DNA of 64,000 nt from DATBSL01 sp964561785 (GTDB lineage Bacteria; Acidobacteriota; Vicinamibacteria; Fen-336), in assembly GCA_964561785.1 (NCBI GenBank), contig CAZLRF010000021.1:1-64000 (forward strand). The letters are read 5' to 3'. The notes under the pieces were generated by a model. It worked only from the letters and a program-made list of their open reading frames with translations. It was not told where the DNA came from and ran no database searches. This document shows, piece by piece, positions 1 through 7,513 of the stretch. How positions within the stretch are numbered: the stretch's first letter is position 1; the number at the start of each line of letters is the position of its first letter. A program made the translations under genes and the position numbers.

Positions 1-60
1 TTCGAACCTGCGACTCCCGAGAGTCACCTCGGTGCTCTCACCAGGCTGAGCTAAGGCTGG
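1..60 (-). tRNA. tRNA, 3' end cut off by the window edge (possibly Val, GAC)
   Basis: Read on the minus strand, this begins with a seven-base acceptor arm (CCAGCCT), then TA, a D arm (GCTC...GAGC), a perfect five-base anticodon stem (CCGAG/CTCGG) and the start of a T arm (GCAGG-TTCGAA). The 3' half of the T arm and the acceptor strand lie outside the window. The anticodon loop is only six bases (GTGACT). The only triplet preceded by T near its centre is GAC (Val), but the short loop makes this assignment unsafe. It could be an intact but unusual gene, a tRNA-derived remnant, or carry a single-base error. Confidence 0.5.
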
Positions 61-192
61 CGTTGCAGGCCAGTGGGTTTGCCGACTTCCTCCCTTCGTC
101 AGAACCCGTGCGCGGAACGCGCGACGCCGACCACGGAGTGGGGCGAGGCGCGCCGCCGGCCCGGGAGCCATCGGCCTCGTTGCGGGGGCCGC

Positions 193-648
193 TCACGCCG
201 CGCGGACCATCCGGTCCGCGGTGCGGCTCGCCGCCCAGCTCTCGGGCTTGATGACGGCCCGGAACCCCTGGCTCACGACCAGGCCCACCAGCTCCTGCAC
301 GTACCGGCTGCTGCGGTGCGTCTCGACCGGGTTCGCGTCGATGTGGACGCCGAGCGGCCCCGGCACGACCGGGCTGAGCTCGAGCCCCAGCTCGACCGAC
401 AGCCACACCTCCCGGAGCAGCCGCTCCCGCAGCGACGCGATCCGCGGCCGGACCTCGCGCCGGTAGATCGCCCGCCCCCCGCGGCCTGGCGTCAGGATCG
501 CGACGACCGTGACGAACCGCGTGTGGCGGGCGAGCTGCAGCGAGTCGGTCCCGACGTGGACCGCCTGGCCTTCGCGCGCGTTCTCGCGCACGAAGGCCAC
601 GACGTCCTCGACCGGCCGCCCCGTCAGCGTCCTCCACTGCATGATCAC
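193..648 (-). CDS. YkuK/DUF458 family RNase H-like protein
   Basis: A 151-residue protein starting at GTG 648, chosen because AAGGAG lies eight bases upstream; an ATG two codons later is the alternative. The order of conserved pieces matches the YkuK (DUF458) family, which is predicted to have an RNase H-like fold: VGTDSLQ near residue 33, RFVTVVAIL, a YRREV stretch, an E-rich helix with SLRERLL, VHIDANP near residue 100, and a C-terminal VIKPESWAAS. The acidic residues in GTDS and HID are the likely metal-binding positions; this is inferred from the fold. The biological role of the family is poorly known. It stands alone between two tRNA genes on the same strand. Confidence 0.75.
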   Translation of the reverse strand: MIMQWRTLTGRPVEDVVAFVRENAREGQAVHVGTDSLQLARHTRFVTVVAILTPGRGGRAIYRREVRPRIASLRERLLREVWLSVELGLELSPVVPGPLGVHIDANPVETHRSSRYVQELVGLVVSQGFRAVIKPESWAASRTADRMVRAA

Positions 649-670
649 CGCCGTCGCTCCTTCTCTCTCC

Positions 671-746
671 TGGTGGGGGAGGAGGGATTCGAACCCTCAC
701 TGGCCGGCTTCTGAAGCCGGTGCCTCTTCCGTTGGGCTACTCCCCT
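671..746 (-). tRNA. class-I tRNA with anticodon CAG (leucine codon CUG)
   Basis: Exactly 76 bases on the minus strand fit standard tRNA numbering with an encoded CCA. Acceptor AGGGGAG pairs with CTCCCCC except for an A1:C72 mismatch. The D arm is GCC/GGC. The anticodon stem is a perfect CCGGC/GCCGG with loop TTCAGAA, which puts CAG at positions 34-36. The variable loop is five bases (CCAGT). The T arm is GAGGG-TTCGAAT-CCCTC. CAG would read the leucine codon CUG, but bacterial tRNA-Leu normally has a long class-II variable arm, which is absent here. It is therefore a tRNA by structure, while the charged amino acid is uncertain. The minus-strand spacing places it upstream of the YkuK gene. Confidence 0.85.
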
Positions 747-810
747 CCGCCGTTCGACACACGTCTCCCGTCGTCCGACGGGAAGCCTTCGCCGAACCCC
801 TCCCGTTCCC

Positions 811-857
811 CTGAAAAGCCAAAAGGCCTTCCAGGGGGCTCGTCCCCGGAAGGCCTT
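811..857 (-). terminator. rho-independent terminator of the small transcription unit
   Basis: Arms of ten bases (AAGGCCTTCC at 823-832 and its complement at 848-857), extended by a G/C-rich inner stem, form a strong hairpin. On the minus strand the hairpin is followed by a T-rich stretch (TTTTGGCTTTT, complement of 812-822). That orientation fits the end of the transcript starting near position 1005. The T tract is interrupted by GGC, so it is good but not ideal. Confidence 0.7.
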
Positions 858-885
858 CGTCGACGACGACGTGCATGAGGCCGTT

Positions 886-1002
886 CTAGGGTGCGATCCC
901 CTCCCCGTCGAGCACACGAGGGCCGAACGAGCAGGGCATGTCCTGCTCGATCGGGCTCGTGGCCCACGCGTTCGGTCGATAGACCAGCACGTTCTTCCTC
1001 AC
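886..1002 (-). CDS. 38-residue orphan small protein (or a structured small RNA)
   Basis: GTG at 1002 opens a 38-codon frame ending at TAG 886-888. About 87 percent of its codons end in G or C, as in neighbouring real genes. GAGGGA lies four bases upstream of the GTG, but the consensus promoter (1013-1041) would start transcription around 1004-1006. The mRNA would then be almost leaderless and this motif could not act as a ribosome site. The peptide starts MRKNVLVYRPNAW, has one cysteine and shows no signal peptide or membrane segment. I do not recognise the family. The RNA could also fold a long imperfect hairpin around the middle of the frame (stem core CGAGCAGG/CCTGCTCG), so a non-coding RNA of about 185 bases is a serious alternative. 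Confidence 0.5.
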   Translation of the reverse strand: MRKNVLVYRPNAWATSPIEQDMPCSFGPRVLDGEGIAP

Positions 1003-1012
1003 AACGTCCCTC

Positions 1013-1041
1013 AAGTTAGGCACGGGACGGCGTTCTGTCAA
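1013..1041 (-). promoter_or_regulatory. consensus sigma-70 promoter for the small transcription unit
   Basis: On the minus strand, a perfect -35 box TTGACA (1036-1041) is followed after exactly 17 bases by TAACTT (1013-1018). This is the best promoter match in the window. Transcription should begin around 1004-1006, right at the small GTG frame. Nothing else on this strand lies between it and the hairpin at 811-857. Confidence 0.75.
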
Positions 1042-1189
1042 TGCCAAATCGCGAGAAACTCGTCGTGGATCGAGCAGAGCGCACGGGGAGATCCCTGTCA
1101 CTCGGACCACGGCGGGCGGCACGCTGGCGCCGGGCGGCGGAGGTCTGGTGCGGCTCGGCCGAGACCCCGTGAGAGAATCGTCGACGGCG

Positions 1190-1975
1190 ATGGAGAACCC
1201 CTACGTCCGTCTCACGCACGAGCTCAACGAGGGCCGCCTGAGGGCGGTCCTCGCCTCGGGCCAGGCGGTCGTGCTGTACCGGCTCGCCGTGATGAGCAAG
1301 GACGGCGACTGGATACTCCGTGAGGACGACGAAGCGCTCGCGCACGCGATCCAGACACTCGCGCGCCACGGGGCGCGGTACCGCTTCGGCGCGCCGCTCG
1401 ACCTGCGCTGGCTGTCCCACGGCTGGAGCTCGCACTTCGAGTTCCTCGAGCAGGGGCTGAGGCTCCGGTGCGACTTCGTCACGCGGCCGCCGCGCGTGTC
1501 GGGCGCCGAGCTCGCCGCGCTGTGGGATGCCCCGGTGCGGAAGGAGGCCCCGGTTGTCAGCCTTCCGCTCCTGGCCGAGCTCAAGAAGACGAACCGGGAG
1601 AAGGACTACGCCGTCATCGGCGAGCTCGCGCGGAAGATGGAGGACCCCCGCCTCGAGGCCTTGTACTCGCGCAGCGCCCGGGACCTCCTGGATCTGCGGC
1701 AGCGGCACCCCGATGCCGTCGAACGCGCCGCGGCCGAGCGGCCGCTCTTGTCGCGCCTCGACGCGGGTCGCGAGGAGGTCGAGCGCCTGCTCGACGAGGA
1801 GCGTCGCCGGCTCATGCGGCTGAACGAGGAGCGGCTCGCTCGTTACGTCCAGGCGGCGGAGGCGTGGGCCGAGGAGTGGCCGCGCCTCTCCCGGGAGCTC
1901 GACGGCCTGCCCCTGACCGAGGCGCACGAGGCGATGGTGAGTCGCGCGGCAGGACTGCTCCCGGAGGAGCCATGA
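1190..1975 (+). CDS. hypothetical protein, possibly nucleotidyltransferase-like
   Basis: A protein of 261 residues starting at ATG 1190. An in-frame start 42 bases upstream gives a longer product with a basic, unlikely N-terminus. The first 90 residues contain LASGQAVVLYRLAV, a helix with DDEALAHAIQTLARHG, and RFGAPLDLRWL..GWSSHFEF. This recalls small nucleotidyltransferase-fold proteins, but the canonical GGxGxD active site is not visible, so the fold is only a suggestion. The C-terminal half is highly charged and helical, with ERLLDEERRRLMRLNEERL. No signal or membrane segment is seen. Its stop overlaps the next start (ATGA), so the two genes are translationally coupled. Confidence 0.7.
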   Translation: MENPYVRLTHELNEGRLRAVLASGQAVVLYRLAVMSKDGDWILREDDEALAHAIQTLARHGARYRFGAPLDLRWLSHGWSSHFEFLEQGLRLRCDFVTRPPRVSGAELAALWDAPVRKEAPVVSLPLLAELKKTNREKDYAVIGELARKMEDPRLEALYSRSARDLLDLRQRHPDAVERAAAERPLLSRLDAGREEVERLLDEERRRLMRLNEERLARYVQAAEAWAEEWPRLSRELDGLPLTEAHEAMVSRAAGLLPEEP

Positions 1976-2157
1976 GCGAGCCGCGGGACGAGTTCCTCAG
2001 CGAGGAGGACCTCGACCTCGAGAACCTGTCGAGCGAGGAGCTGGACGCCTGGTGGCGGCTCTGGCTCCACCAGGCGCAGCTCACGAACGACGTCGACCGC
2101 GACCGCTACTCCCACGGTGTCTTCGACCGGGATCCGGCGCCGTCCGAGTCTCCGTGA
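1972..2157 (+). CDS. small acidic hypothetical protein
   Basis: A 61-residue protein whose ATG overlaps the upstream stop codon (ATGA), implying coupled translation and a shared function. It is strongly acidic in the first 30 residues (EEDLDLENLSSEELDAWW), followed by WRLWLHQAQ and a polar tail with DRDRYSHGVF. No known domain is recognised. Composition and coupling would fit a small partner of the preceding protein, but nothing in the sequence proves it. Confidence 0.6.
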   Translation: MSEPRDEFLSEEDLDLENLSSEELDAWWRLWLHQAQLTNDVDRDRYSHGVFDRDPAPSESP

Positions 2158-2209
2158 GGCATAGAATGTCGGGGGACCCTCGGCGGTTTCCATCCCGGAG
2201 GAGAAGTCC

Positions 2210-4360
2210 ATGAGCTTCGAAGGACGAGCCGTGAAGGTCCTTCCTCTCGACGACGGCCTCGTCGAGCTGCGCTTCGACCTGCAGGGCGAGTCGGTGAACA
2301 AGTTCGACACGCTGACCGTCGGCGAGCTGAAGACGGCGGTCGAGGAGCTGCGGACCGCGAAAGGCCTGCGCGGCGTGCTGATCACGAGCGGCAAGGACGT
2401 CTTCTGCGTCGGCGCCGACGTCACGGAGTTCCTCACCCACTTCCGGAAGACCGAGGACGAGCTCGCGCAGTGGCTCCTCGGCACGGACGCGGTGTTCTCG
2501 GCGATCGAGGACCTCGACGCGCCCTCGGTCGTCGCCATCAACGGGATCGCCCTCGGGGGCGGCTTCGAGCTGTGCCTCGCCGCGAGCTACCGGGCGGCCG
2601 CCGCGGGCGCGAAGGTGGGTCTGCCCGAGGTGAAGCTGGGCCTGTTCCCCGGCTGGGGGGGGACGGTGCGGCTGTCCCGCCTGTGCGGCGCCGACACCGC
2701 GATCGAGTGGATCGCGGGCGGCGAGCAGTTCTCCGCCGCCGACGCCCTGAAGGTCGGGGCGGTGGACGCGGTCGCGGCCCCGGCCGAGTTGCGCGACGCG
2801 GCCCTCGTCATGCTGAAGGACGCGGCGGACGGGAGGCTCGACTGGAATGCCCGGCGCGAGGAGAAGAAGGCGCCCTTGAAGCTGAACGCGGTCGAGGCGG
2901 GCATGGTCTTCCTCGGAGGGAAGGCGTTCGTGGCGGGCAAGGCGGGGCCGCACTACCCGGCCCCGGTCGCGGCCGTCGAGGTCATGGAGAAGGGCGCCGG
3001 CAAGACGCGCGACGAGGCGCTCGCGATCGAGGCGAAGGGCTTCGCGAGGGTCGCGAAGACGCCCACGGCCTACTCCCTCGTGAGCGTCTTCCTCGCCGAC
3101 CAGGCGGTCAAGAAGACCGCGAGAAAGCACGCGAAGGCGGCGCGTCCGGTCAAGCGCGCGGCGGTGCTCGGCGCCGGCATCATGGGCGGCGGGATCTCCT
3201 ACCAGTCGGCGTCGAAGGGGGTCCCGGTCCTCATGAAGGACGTCTCAGCGAAGGCGCTCGAGCTCGGCGTGGGCGAGGCGGTGAAGCTGCTCGAGAAGCA
3301 GGTCGAGCGGGGCAAGCTGACCACCGCCCAGATGGCGCAGGTCCTGACTGGGATCACCCCCACCCTCTCCTACGGCGACTTCGGCTCCGTCGACTTCGTC
3401 GTCGAGGCGGTGGTCGAGAACGAGGCCGTCAAGAAGGAGGTGCTCGCCGAGGTCGAGGGGCTGATCCCCGACACGGCGATCCTGACCTCGAACACCTCGA
3501 CGATCTCCATCACGCGGCTCGCCGCCGCCTTGAAGCGGCCGGAGAGCTTCTGCGGGATGCACTTCTTCAACCCGGTGCCCCGCATGCCCCTCGTCGAGGT
3601 CGTCCGGGGCGAGAGGTCGAGCCCGGAGGCGATCGCCACCGCCGTCGCGTACGCGCAGGCGATGGGCAAGACGCCGATCGTCGTCGGCGACTGCGGCGGC
3701 TTCCTCGTCAACCGCGTCCTCTTTCCCTACTTCGCCGGCTTCCAGCGGCTCGTGGCCGACGGCGTGGACTACGAGCGGATCGACGCGGTCATGGAGAAGT
3801 GGGGCTGGCCGATGGGCCCGGCGCTCCTCCTCGACGTGGTGGGGATCGACACCGGCGTCCACGCCGACCGGGTGCTGGCCGAGGCCTTCCCCGACCGGAT
3901 GCGCCACGACGGGAAGAGCGCGATCCTGGCGATGGTCGAGGCGGGGCGCCTCGGCCAGAAGAACGGCAAGGGCTTCTACGCCTGGAAGCCCGAGAAGAAG
4001 GGGCCGCCGTCCAAGCAGAGCGACCCCGAGGCGAGGGCGATCGTGGCCGCCCTCGCGAAAGGCAAGGCCGAGGTGTCGGACGAGGAGATCGTCGAGCGCA
4101 CGATGCTGCCGATGCTGCTCGAGTGCTCGCGCTGCCTCGAGGACGGCATCGTCTCGAGCCCGGTCGAGGTCGACGTCGCGCTCCTCTACGGCCTCGGCTT
4201 CCCTCCGTTCCGCGGCGGGATCCTCCGCTGGGCCGACTCGGTCGGGGCGGCGGCGCTCCTGAAGGCGGCCCAGAAGCACCGCGGCCTGGGCGCGCTCTAC
4301 GCGCCCACCAAGCAGCTCACCGCTCTGGCCGGGTCCGGCCGGGGCTTCCACGGGGAGTGA
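2210..4360 (+). CDS. fadB: fatty acid oxidation complex alpha subunit (enoyl-CoA hydratase / 3-hydroxyacyl-CoA dehydrogenase)
   Basis: A 716-residue protein, close to E. coli FadB in length. The N-terminal crotonase domain (about 1-190) has INGIALGGGFE with Glu120, and LPEVKLG with Glu140, matching the two catalytic glutamates of FadB. The NAD-binding dehydrogenase domain starts near residue 318 with VLGAGIMGGG and contains HFFNPVPRMPLVEV, the region of the catalytic histidine. A C-terminal 3HCDH domain follows, including the GFPPFRGG motif. It hydrates trans-2-enoyl-CoA and oxidises the 3-hydroxyacyl-CoA in beta-oxidation. A GGAGGAGAAG ribosome site lies just before the ATG. fadA follows after four bases, giving the classical fadBA order. 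Confidence 0.95.
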   Translation: MSFEGRAVKVLPLDDGLVELRFDLQGESVNKFDTLTVGELKTAVEELRTAKGLRGVLITSGKDVFCVGADVTEFLTHFRKTEDELAQWLLGTDAVFSAIEDLDAPSVVAINGIALGGGFELCLAASYRAAAAGAKVGLPEVKLGLFPGWGGTVRLSRLCGADTAIEWIAGGEQFSAADALKVGAVDAVAAPAELRDAALVMLKDAADGRLDWNARREEKKAPLKLNAVEAGMVFLGGKAFVAGKAGPHYPAPVAAVEVMEKGAGKTRDEALAIEAKGFARVAKTPTAYSLVSVFLADQAVKKTARKHAKAARPVKRAAVLGAGIMGGGISYQSASKGVPVLMKDVSAKALELGVGEAVKLLEKQVERGKLTTAQMAQVLTGITPTLSYGDFGSVDFVVEAVVENEAVKKEVLAEVEGLIPDTAILTSNTSTISITRLAAALKRPESFCGMHFFNPVPRMPLVEVVRGERSSPEAIATAVAYAQAMGKTPIVVGDCGGFLVNRVLFPYFAGFQRLVADGVDYERIDAVMEKWGWPMGPALLLDVVGIDTGVHADRVLAEAFPDRMRHDGKSAILAMVEAGRLGQKNGKGFYAWKPEKKGPPSKQSDPEARAIVAALAKGKAEVSDEEIVERTMLPMLLECSRCLEDGIVSSPVEVDVALLYGLGFPPFRGGILRWADSVGAAALLKAAQKHRGLGALYAPTKQLTALAGSGRGFHGE

Positions 4361-4364
4361 GGCC

Positions 4365-5528
4365 ATGAGGGAAGTCGTCGTCGTCGACGCGGTGAGGACC
4401 CCGATGGGCCGCTCCAAGGGCGGCATGTTCCGGAGCGTCCGCGCCGAGAGCCTCTCGGCCGCCGTGATCGACGGCCTGCTGCGCCGCAACCCCGAGGTCG
4501 CCCCCGCCGAGATCGACGACATCGTCTGGGGCTGCGTCCAGCAGACGCTCGAGCAGGCCTTCAACGTGGCCCGCTTCGCGCAGCTGCTCACCCACGTCCC
4601 CAAGGAGGTGAGCGCCCAGACCGTCAACCGCCTCTGCGGCTCGTCCATGACCGCGCTGCACCACGCGGCCATGGCCATCATGGCCGGCTACGGGGAGCTC
4701 TTCCTCGTCGGCGGCGTCGAGCACATGGGCCACGTGCCGATGATGCACGGCATCGACTTCAACCCGGGCAACGGCAAGCGCAACGCGAAGGCGGCCGGCA
4801 ACATGGGCCTCACCGCCGAGTACCTCGCCCGGATCCACGGGATCGGCCGGCGGCTGCAGGACGAGTTCGCTCTGCGCTCGCACCAGCGGGCCCACGCCGC
4901 CACCACCTCGGGCGCCTTCCGCGACGAGATCCTGCCGGTCGAGGGCCACGACGAGAAGGGGGCCCTGAGACGCTTCGACCTCGACGAGGTCATCCGCCCG
5001 GACACGACCCTCGAGGCGCTGTCGGCCTTGAAGCCCGTGTTCGACCCGAAGAACGGGACGATCACCGCGGGCAACGCCTCGGCCGTCTCCGACGGCGCGG
5101 CGGGCCTCCTCGTCATGTCGGGCGAGAAGGCGAAGGCGCTCGGCAAGACGCCGCTCGCGCGGGTCAGGTCGATGTCGGCGGTGGGGGTCGACCCGTCGAT
5201 CATGGGCTACGGCCCGGTCCCGGCGGTGAAGAAGGCCCTCGACCGCGTCGGCATGAAGGTGTCGGACGTCGATCTCTTCGAGCTCAACGAGGCCTTCGCC
5301 GCCCAGTCGCTGCCGGTGCTCAAGGACCTCGGGCTCCTCGAAGTCACGGACCAGAAGGTGAACCTGAACGGCGGGGCGATCGCCCTCGGCCACCCGCTCG
5401 GGTGCTCGGGGGCCCGGATCATCACGACGCTCCTGCACCTGATGAAGCAGAAGGACAAGACGACGGGCGTCGCCACGATGTGCATCGGGTTCGGCCAGGG
5501 GGTGGCCACGGTCTTCGAGCGGGCCTGA
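4365..5528 (+). CDS. fadA: 3-ketoacyl-CoA thiolase, fatty acid oxidation complex beta subunit
   Basis: A 387-residue thiolase, the same length as E. coli FadA. The nucleophile is Cys91 in NRLCGSSMTALHH. His343 in GHPLGCSG and Cys373 in CIGFGQG complete the active site; the numbering coincides with E. coli FadA. It cleaves 3-ketoacyl-CoA to acetyl-CoA and a shortened acyl-CoA as part of the cytoplasmic FadBA complex. It starts four bases after fadB and is surely co-transcribed. No other beta-oxidation gene (acyl-CoA dehydrogenase or ligase) is in the window. Confidence 0.95.
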   Translation: MREVVVVDAVRTPMGRSKGGMFRSVRAESLSAAVIDGLLRRNPEVAPAEIDDIVWGCVQQTLEQAFNVARFAQLLTHVPKEVSAQTVNRLCGSSMTALHHAAMAIMAGYGELFLVGGVEHMGHVPMMHGIDFNPGNGKRNAKAAGNMGLTAEYLARIHGIGRRLQDEFALRSHQRAHAATTSGAFRDEILPVEGHDEKGALRRFDLDEVIRPDTTLEALSALKPVFDPKNGTITAGNASAVSDGAAGLLVMSGEKAKALGKTPLARVRSMSAVGVDPSIMGYGPVPAVKKALDRVGMKVSDVDLFELNEAFAAQSLPVLKDLGLLEVTDQKVNLNGGAIALGHPLGCSGARIITTLLHLMKQKDKTTGVATMCIGFGQGVATVFERA

Positions 5529-5592
5529 GCGGCGCGTCCGGCCTGTGACGGCGAGCACACCCGGGCGGGGCGGAAGGCCATAGGGTGGAGGC

Positions 5593-7485
5593 ATGAGCGC
5601 GCAGCCCTCGTTTCCCGCCGCCTCCCTCCTGCTTTGCCTCGCGGCGGCCTGCGCCGGCCCGGTCCCGTCGAACGCCCAGGGAACGGCAGGCGCGACGACG
5701 ATCGTCCGCGCCGCCGACGTCGCCGCCCGCCTCGGCCGCCCCCCGCGCTTCCTCGTCGGCATGGGCAACGACCTCGCGAACGACCACGACCAGGACGGCG
5801 CCTACACCCTCGGCGTGACGCTGGACCTGCACTATGCCTACCTCGTCGGCCTCCCCGGCCAGGGCGGCTGGCCCGACTGGAACGCCGGCGGCACCTTCGT
5901 GAACATCCTGACCGACAGCGCCGACGCCCACGGCGTGGTGCCGATGTTCACCCTCTACTCGATGGCGGCGTGGGGCGAAGCGAACATGAGCGTCCTCACG
6001 AACGCGGGCTACATGGGCCCCTACTGGTCGGGCGCGCGCCTCCTCTTCCAACGGCTGGCTGTCTTCGGCAAGCCGGCCGTCGTCCACCTCGAGCCCGATT
6101 TCTGGGCCTACGCTCAACAGCACAACGGGAACCCGGCCGCCATCCCCGTGCGGGTGAAGGCGCACGCTCCCGAGTGCTCCGACCTTCCGGACGACCTCAC
6201 CGGCATGGGCCGCTGCCTCGTGCGGCTCGCCCGCACGATCTCCCCGCGGGTCGTGATCGGCTTCCACGCTTCGTCGTGGGCGGGCAGCCCCCAGGCGACC
6301 GCGGCCTACCTCAACGCGATCGGCTCCTCGGACGCCGACATCGTCGTGGTCGAGACCCTCGACCGCGACGCCGGCTGCTTCGAGGCCGGCCGGGACCCGA
6401 GCTGCCAGCGCGGGGGCGGGCCGTGGTACTGGGACGCCTCGAACCGCACGAGCCCGAACTTCCGCGAGCACCTCGACTGGGCGAAGGCGATCCACGAGGG
6501 GACGGGGCGACCCCTCCTGTGGTGGCAGATGCCCTTCGGCGTGCCCTCCGACACCCCCGGGGGGACCGCGGGCCACTACCGGGACAACCGGGTGCGCTAC
6601 CTCTTCGACCACCCGGCCGAGTTCGCCGCGGCCGGAGGCCTCGGCGCGGTCTTCGGCGTGGGCGCGGGCAACCAGACCTACATCACGACGGACGGCGGGC
6701 AGTTCCGCAACGCGGTCCACGCCTACTTCGCGAACCCCACCCCCCTGCCCGGCTCGCCGCCGTTCGGCGCCCTCGACACCCCGGCGAACGGCCTCGCGGG
6801 AGTGACCGGGGCCCTCGCGGTGACGGGCTGGGCCCTCGACGACGTGGGCGTCCAGTCGCTCCAGGTCTGGCGGGACTCGGTGGCCGGAGAGCCGGTCGGC
6901 CAGGTGTTCGTGGGCAACGCCACGTTCGTGGAAGGGGCGCGGCCCGACGTCGCCGCGGCGTACCCGACCTTCCCCAACAAGACCCGGGCTGGCTGGGGCT
7001 ACATGCTCCTGACCAACATGCTGCCCGGAGGGGGCAACGGCAGCTTCACGCTCCACGCGAAGGCGGTGGACGGCGACGGGAACCAGACGCTTCTCGCCTC
7101 GCGGACGATCACCTGCGCGAACGCCTCGGCCACGAAGCCGTTCGGCACGATCGACACGCCGGGTCAGGGGGGAACCGCCACGGGCTCCGGCTACGTGGTG
7201 TTCGGCTGGGCCCTCACGCCGCAGCCGGCGTCGATCGCCGCCAACGGCTCGACCATCCAGGTGTACGTCGACGGCGCACCGAAGGGCCACCCCGTGTACA
7301 ACCAGTACCGCGGCGACATCGCGACGCTCTTCCCGGGCTACGCCAACAGCGGCGGCGCCGTCGGCTCCTTCGTCCTCGACACCACGAAGCTCGCGAACGG
7401 CCTGCACACGATCGCCTGGTCGGTGACCGACAGCCTCGGCCGCGTGGACGGGATCGGCAGCCGCTACTTCTGGGTCCAGAACTGA
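5593..7485 (+). CDS. secreted protein with barrel-like N-terminal domain and two Ig-like 'TPANG' domains
   Basis: A 630-residue exported protein. Residues 1-28 form a signal peptide (SLLLCLAAACAGPVPS). Cys is preceded by AAA, so a lipoprotein site is possible but weak. Residues about 45-385 look like a TIM-barrel of glycoside-hydrolase type (FLVGMGNDLANDHDQDG, AVVHLEPDFWAY, VVIGFHASSW, ADIVVVETLDRD, PLLWWQMPFGVP), with acidic residues at strand ends; no specific family is assigned. Two related beta-domains follow, beginning FGALDTPANGLAG and FGTIDTPGQGGT. Each has a VTGWALDD or VFGWALTP core, as in repeat domains that often decorate secreted proteins. It ends at a hairpin shared with the converging moeZ-like gene. 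Confidence 0.75.
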   Translation: MSAQPSFPAASLLLCLAAACAGPVPSNAQGTAGATTIVRAADVAARLGRPPRFLVGMGNDLANDHDQDGAYTLGVTLDLHYAYLVGLPGQGGWPDWNAGGTFVNILTDSADAHGVVPMFTLYSMAAWGEANMSVLTNAGYMGPYWSGARLLFQRLAVFGKPAVVHLEPDFWAYAQQHNGNPAAIPVRVKAHAPECSDLPDDLTGMGRCLVRLARTISPRVVIGFHASSWAGSPQATAAYLNAIGSSDADIVVVETLDRDAGCFEAGRDPSCQRGGGPWYWDASNRTSPNFREHLDWAKAIHEGTGRPLLWWQMPFGVPSDTPGGTAGHYRDNRVRYLFDHPAEFAAAGGLGAVFGVGAGNQTYITTDGGQFRNAVHAYFANPTPLPGSPPFGALDTPANGLAGVTGALAVTGWALDDVGVQSLQVWRDSVAGEPVGQVFVGNATFVEGARPDVAAAYPTFPNKTRAGWGYMLLTNMLPGGGNGSFTLHAKAVDGDGNQTLLASRTITCANASATKPFGTIDTPGQGGTATGSGYVVFGWALTPQPASIAANGSTIQVYVDGAPKGHPVYNQYRGDIATLFPGYANSGGAVGSFVLDTTKLANGLHTIAWSVTDSLGRVDGIGSRYFWVQN

Positions 7486-7489
7486 GGTC

Positions 7490-7508
7490 GCGGGCCGAAA
7501 GAGCCCGC
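7490..7508. terminator. short hairpin between converging genes
   Basis: GCGGGC-CGAAAGA-GCCCGC forms a six-base-pair stem with a seven-base loop between two converging stop codons. It has no T tract on either side, so its action as a terminator is only suggested by position. Confidence 0.3.
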
Positions 7509-7513
7509 CCCGC

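Noticed and set aside
671..746. Interpretation as tRNA-Sec because the loop contains TCA
   Set aside because: Standard numbering puts CAG at 34-36. The gene is 76 nt with a five-base variable loop, unlike the long-armed tRNA-Sec of over 90 nt.
820..1006. 6S RNA or SRP RNA
   Set aside because: The length fits 6S, but no closing stem with central bubble is seen, and no SRP-type GGAA tetraloop/asymmetric loop is found. The 3' end is a plain terminator hairpin.
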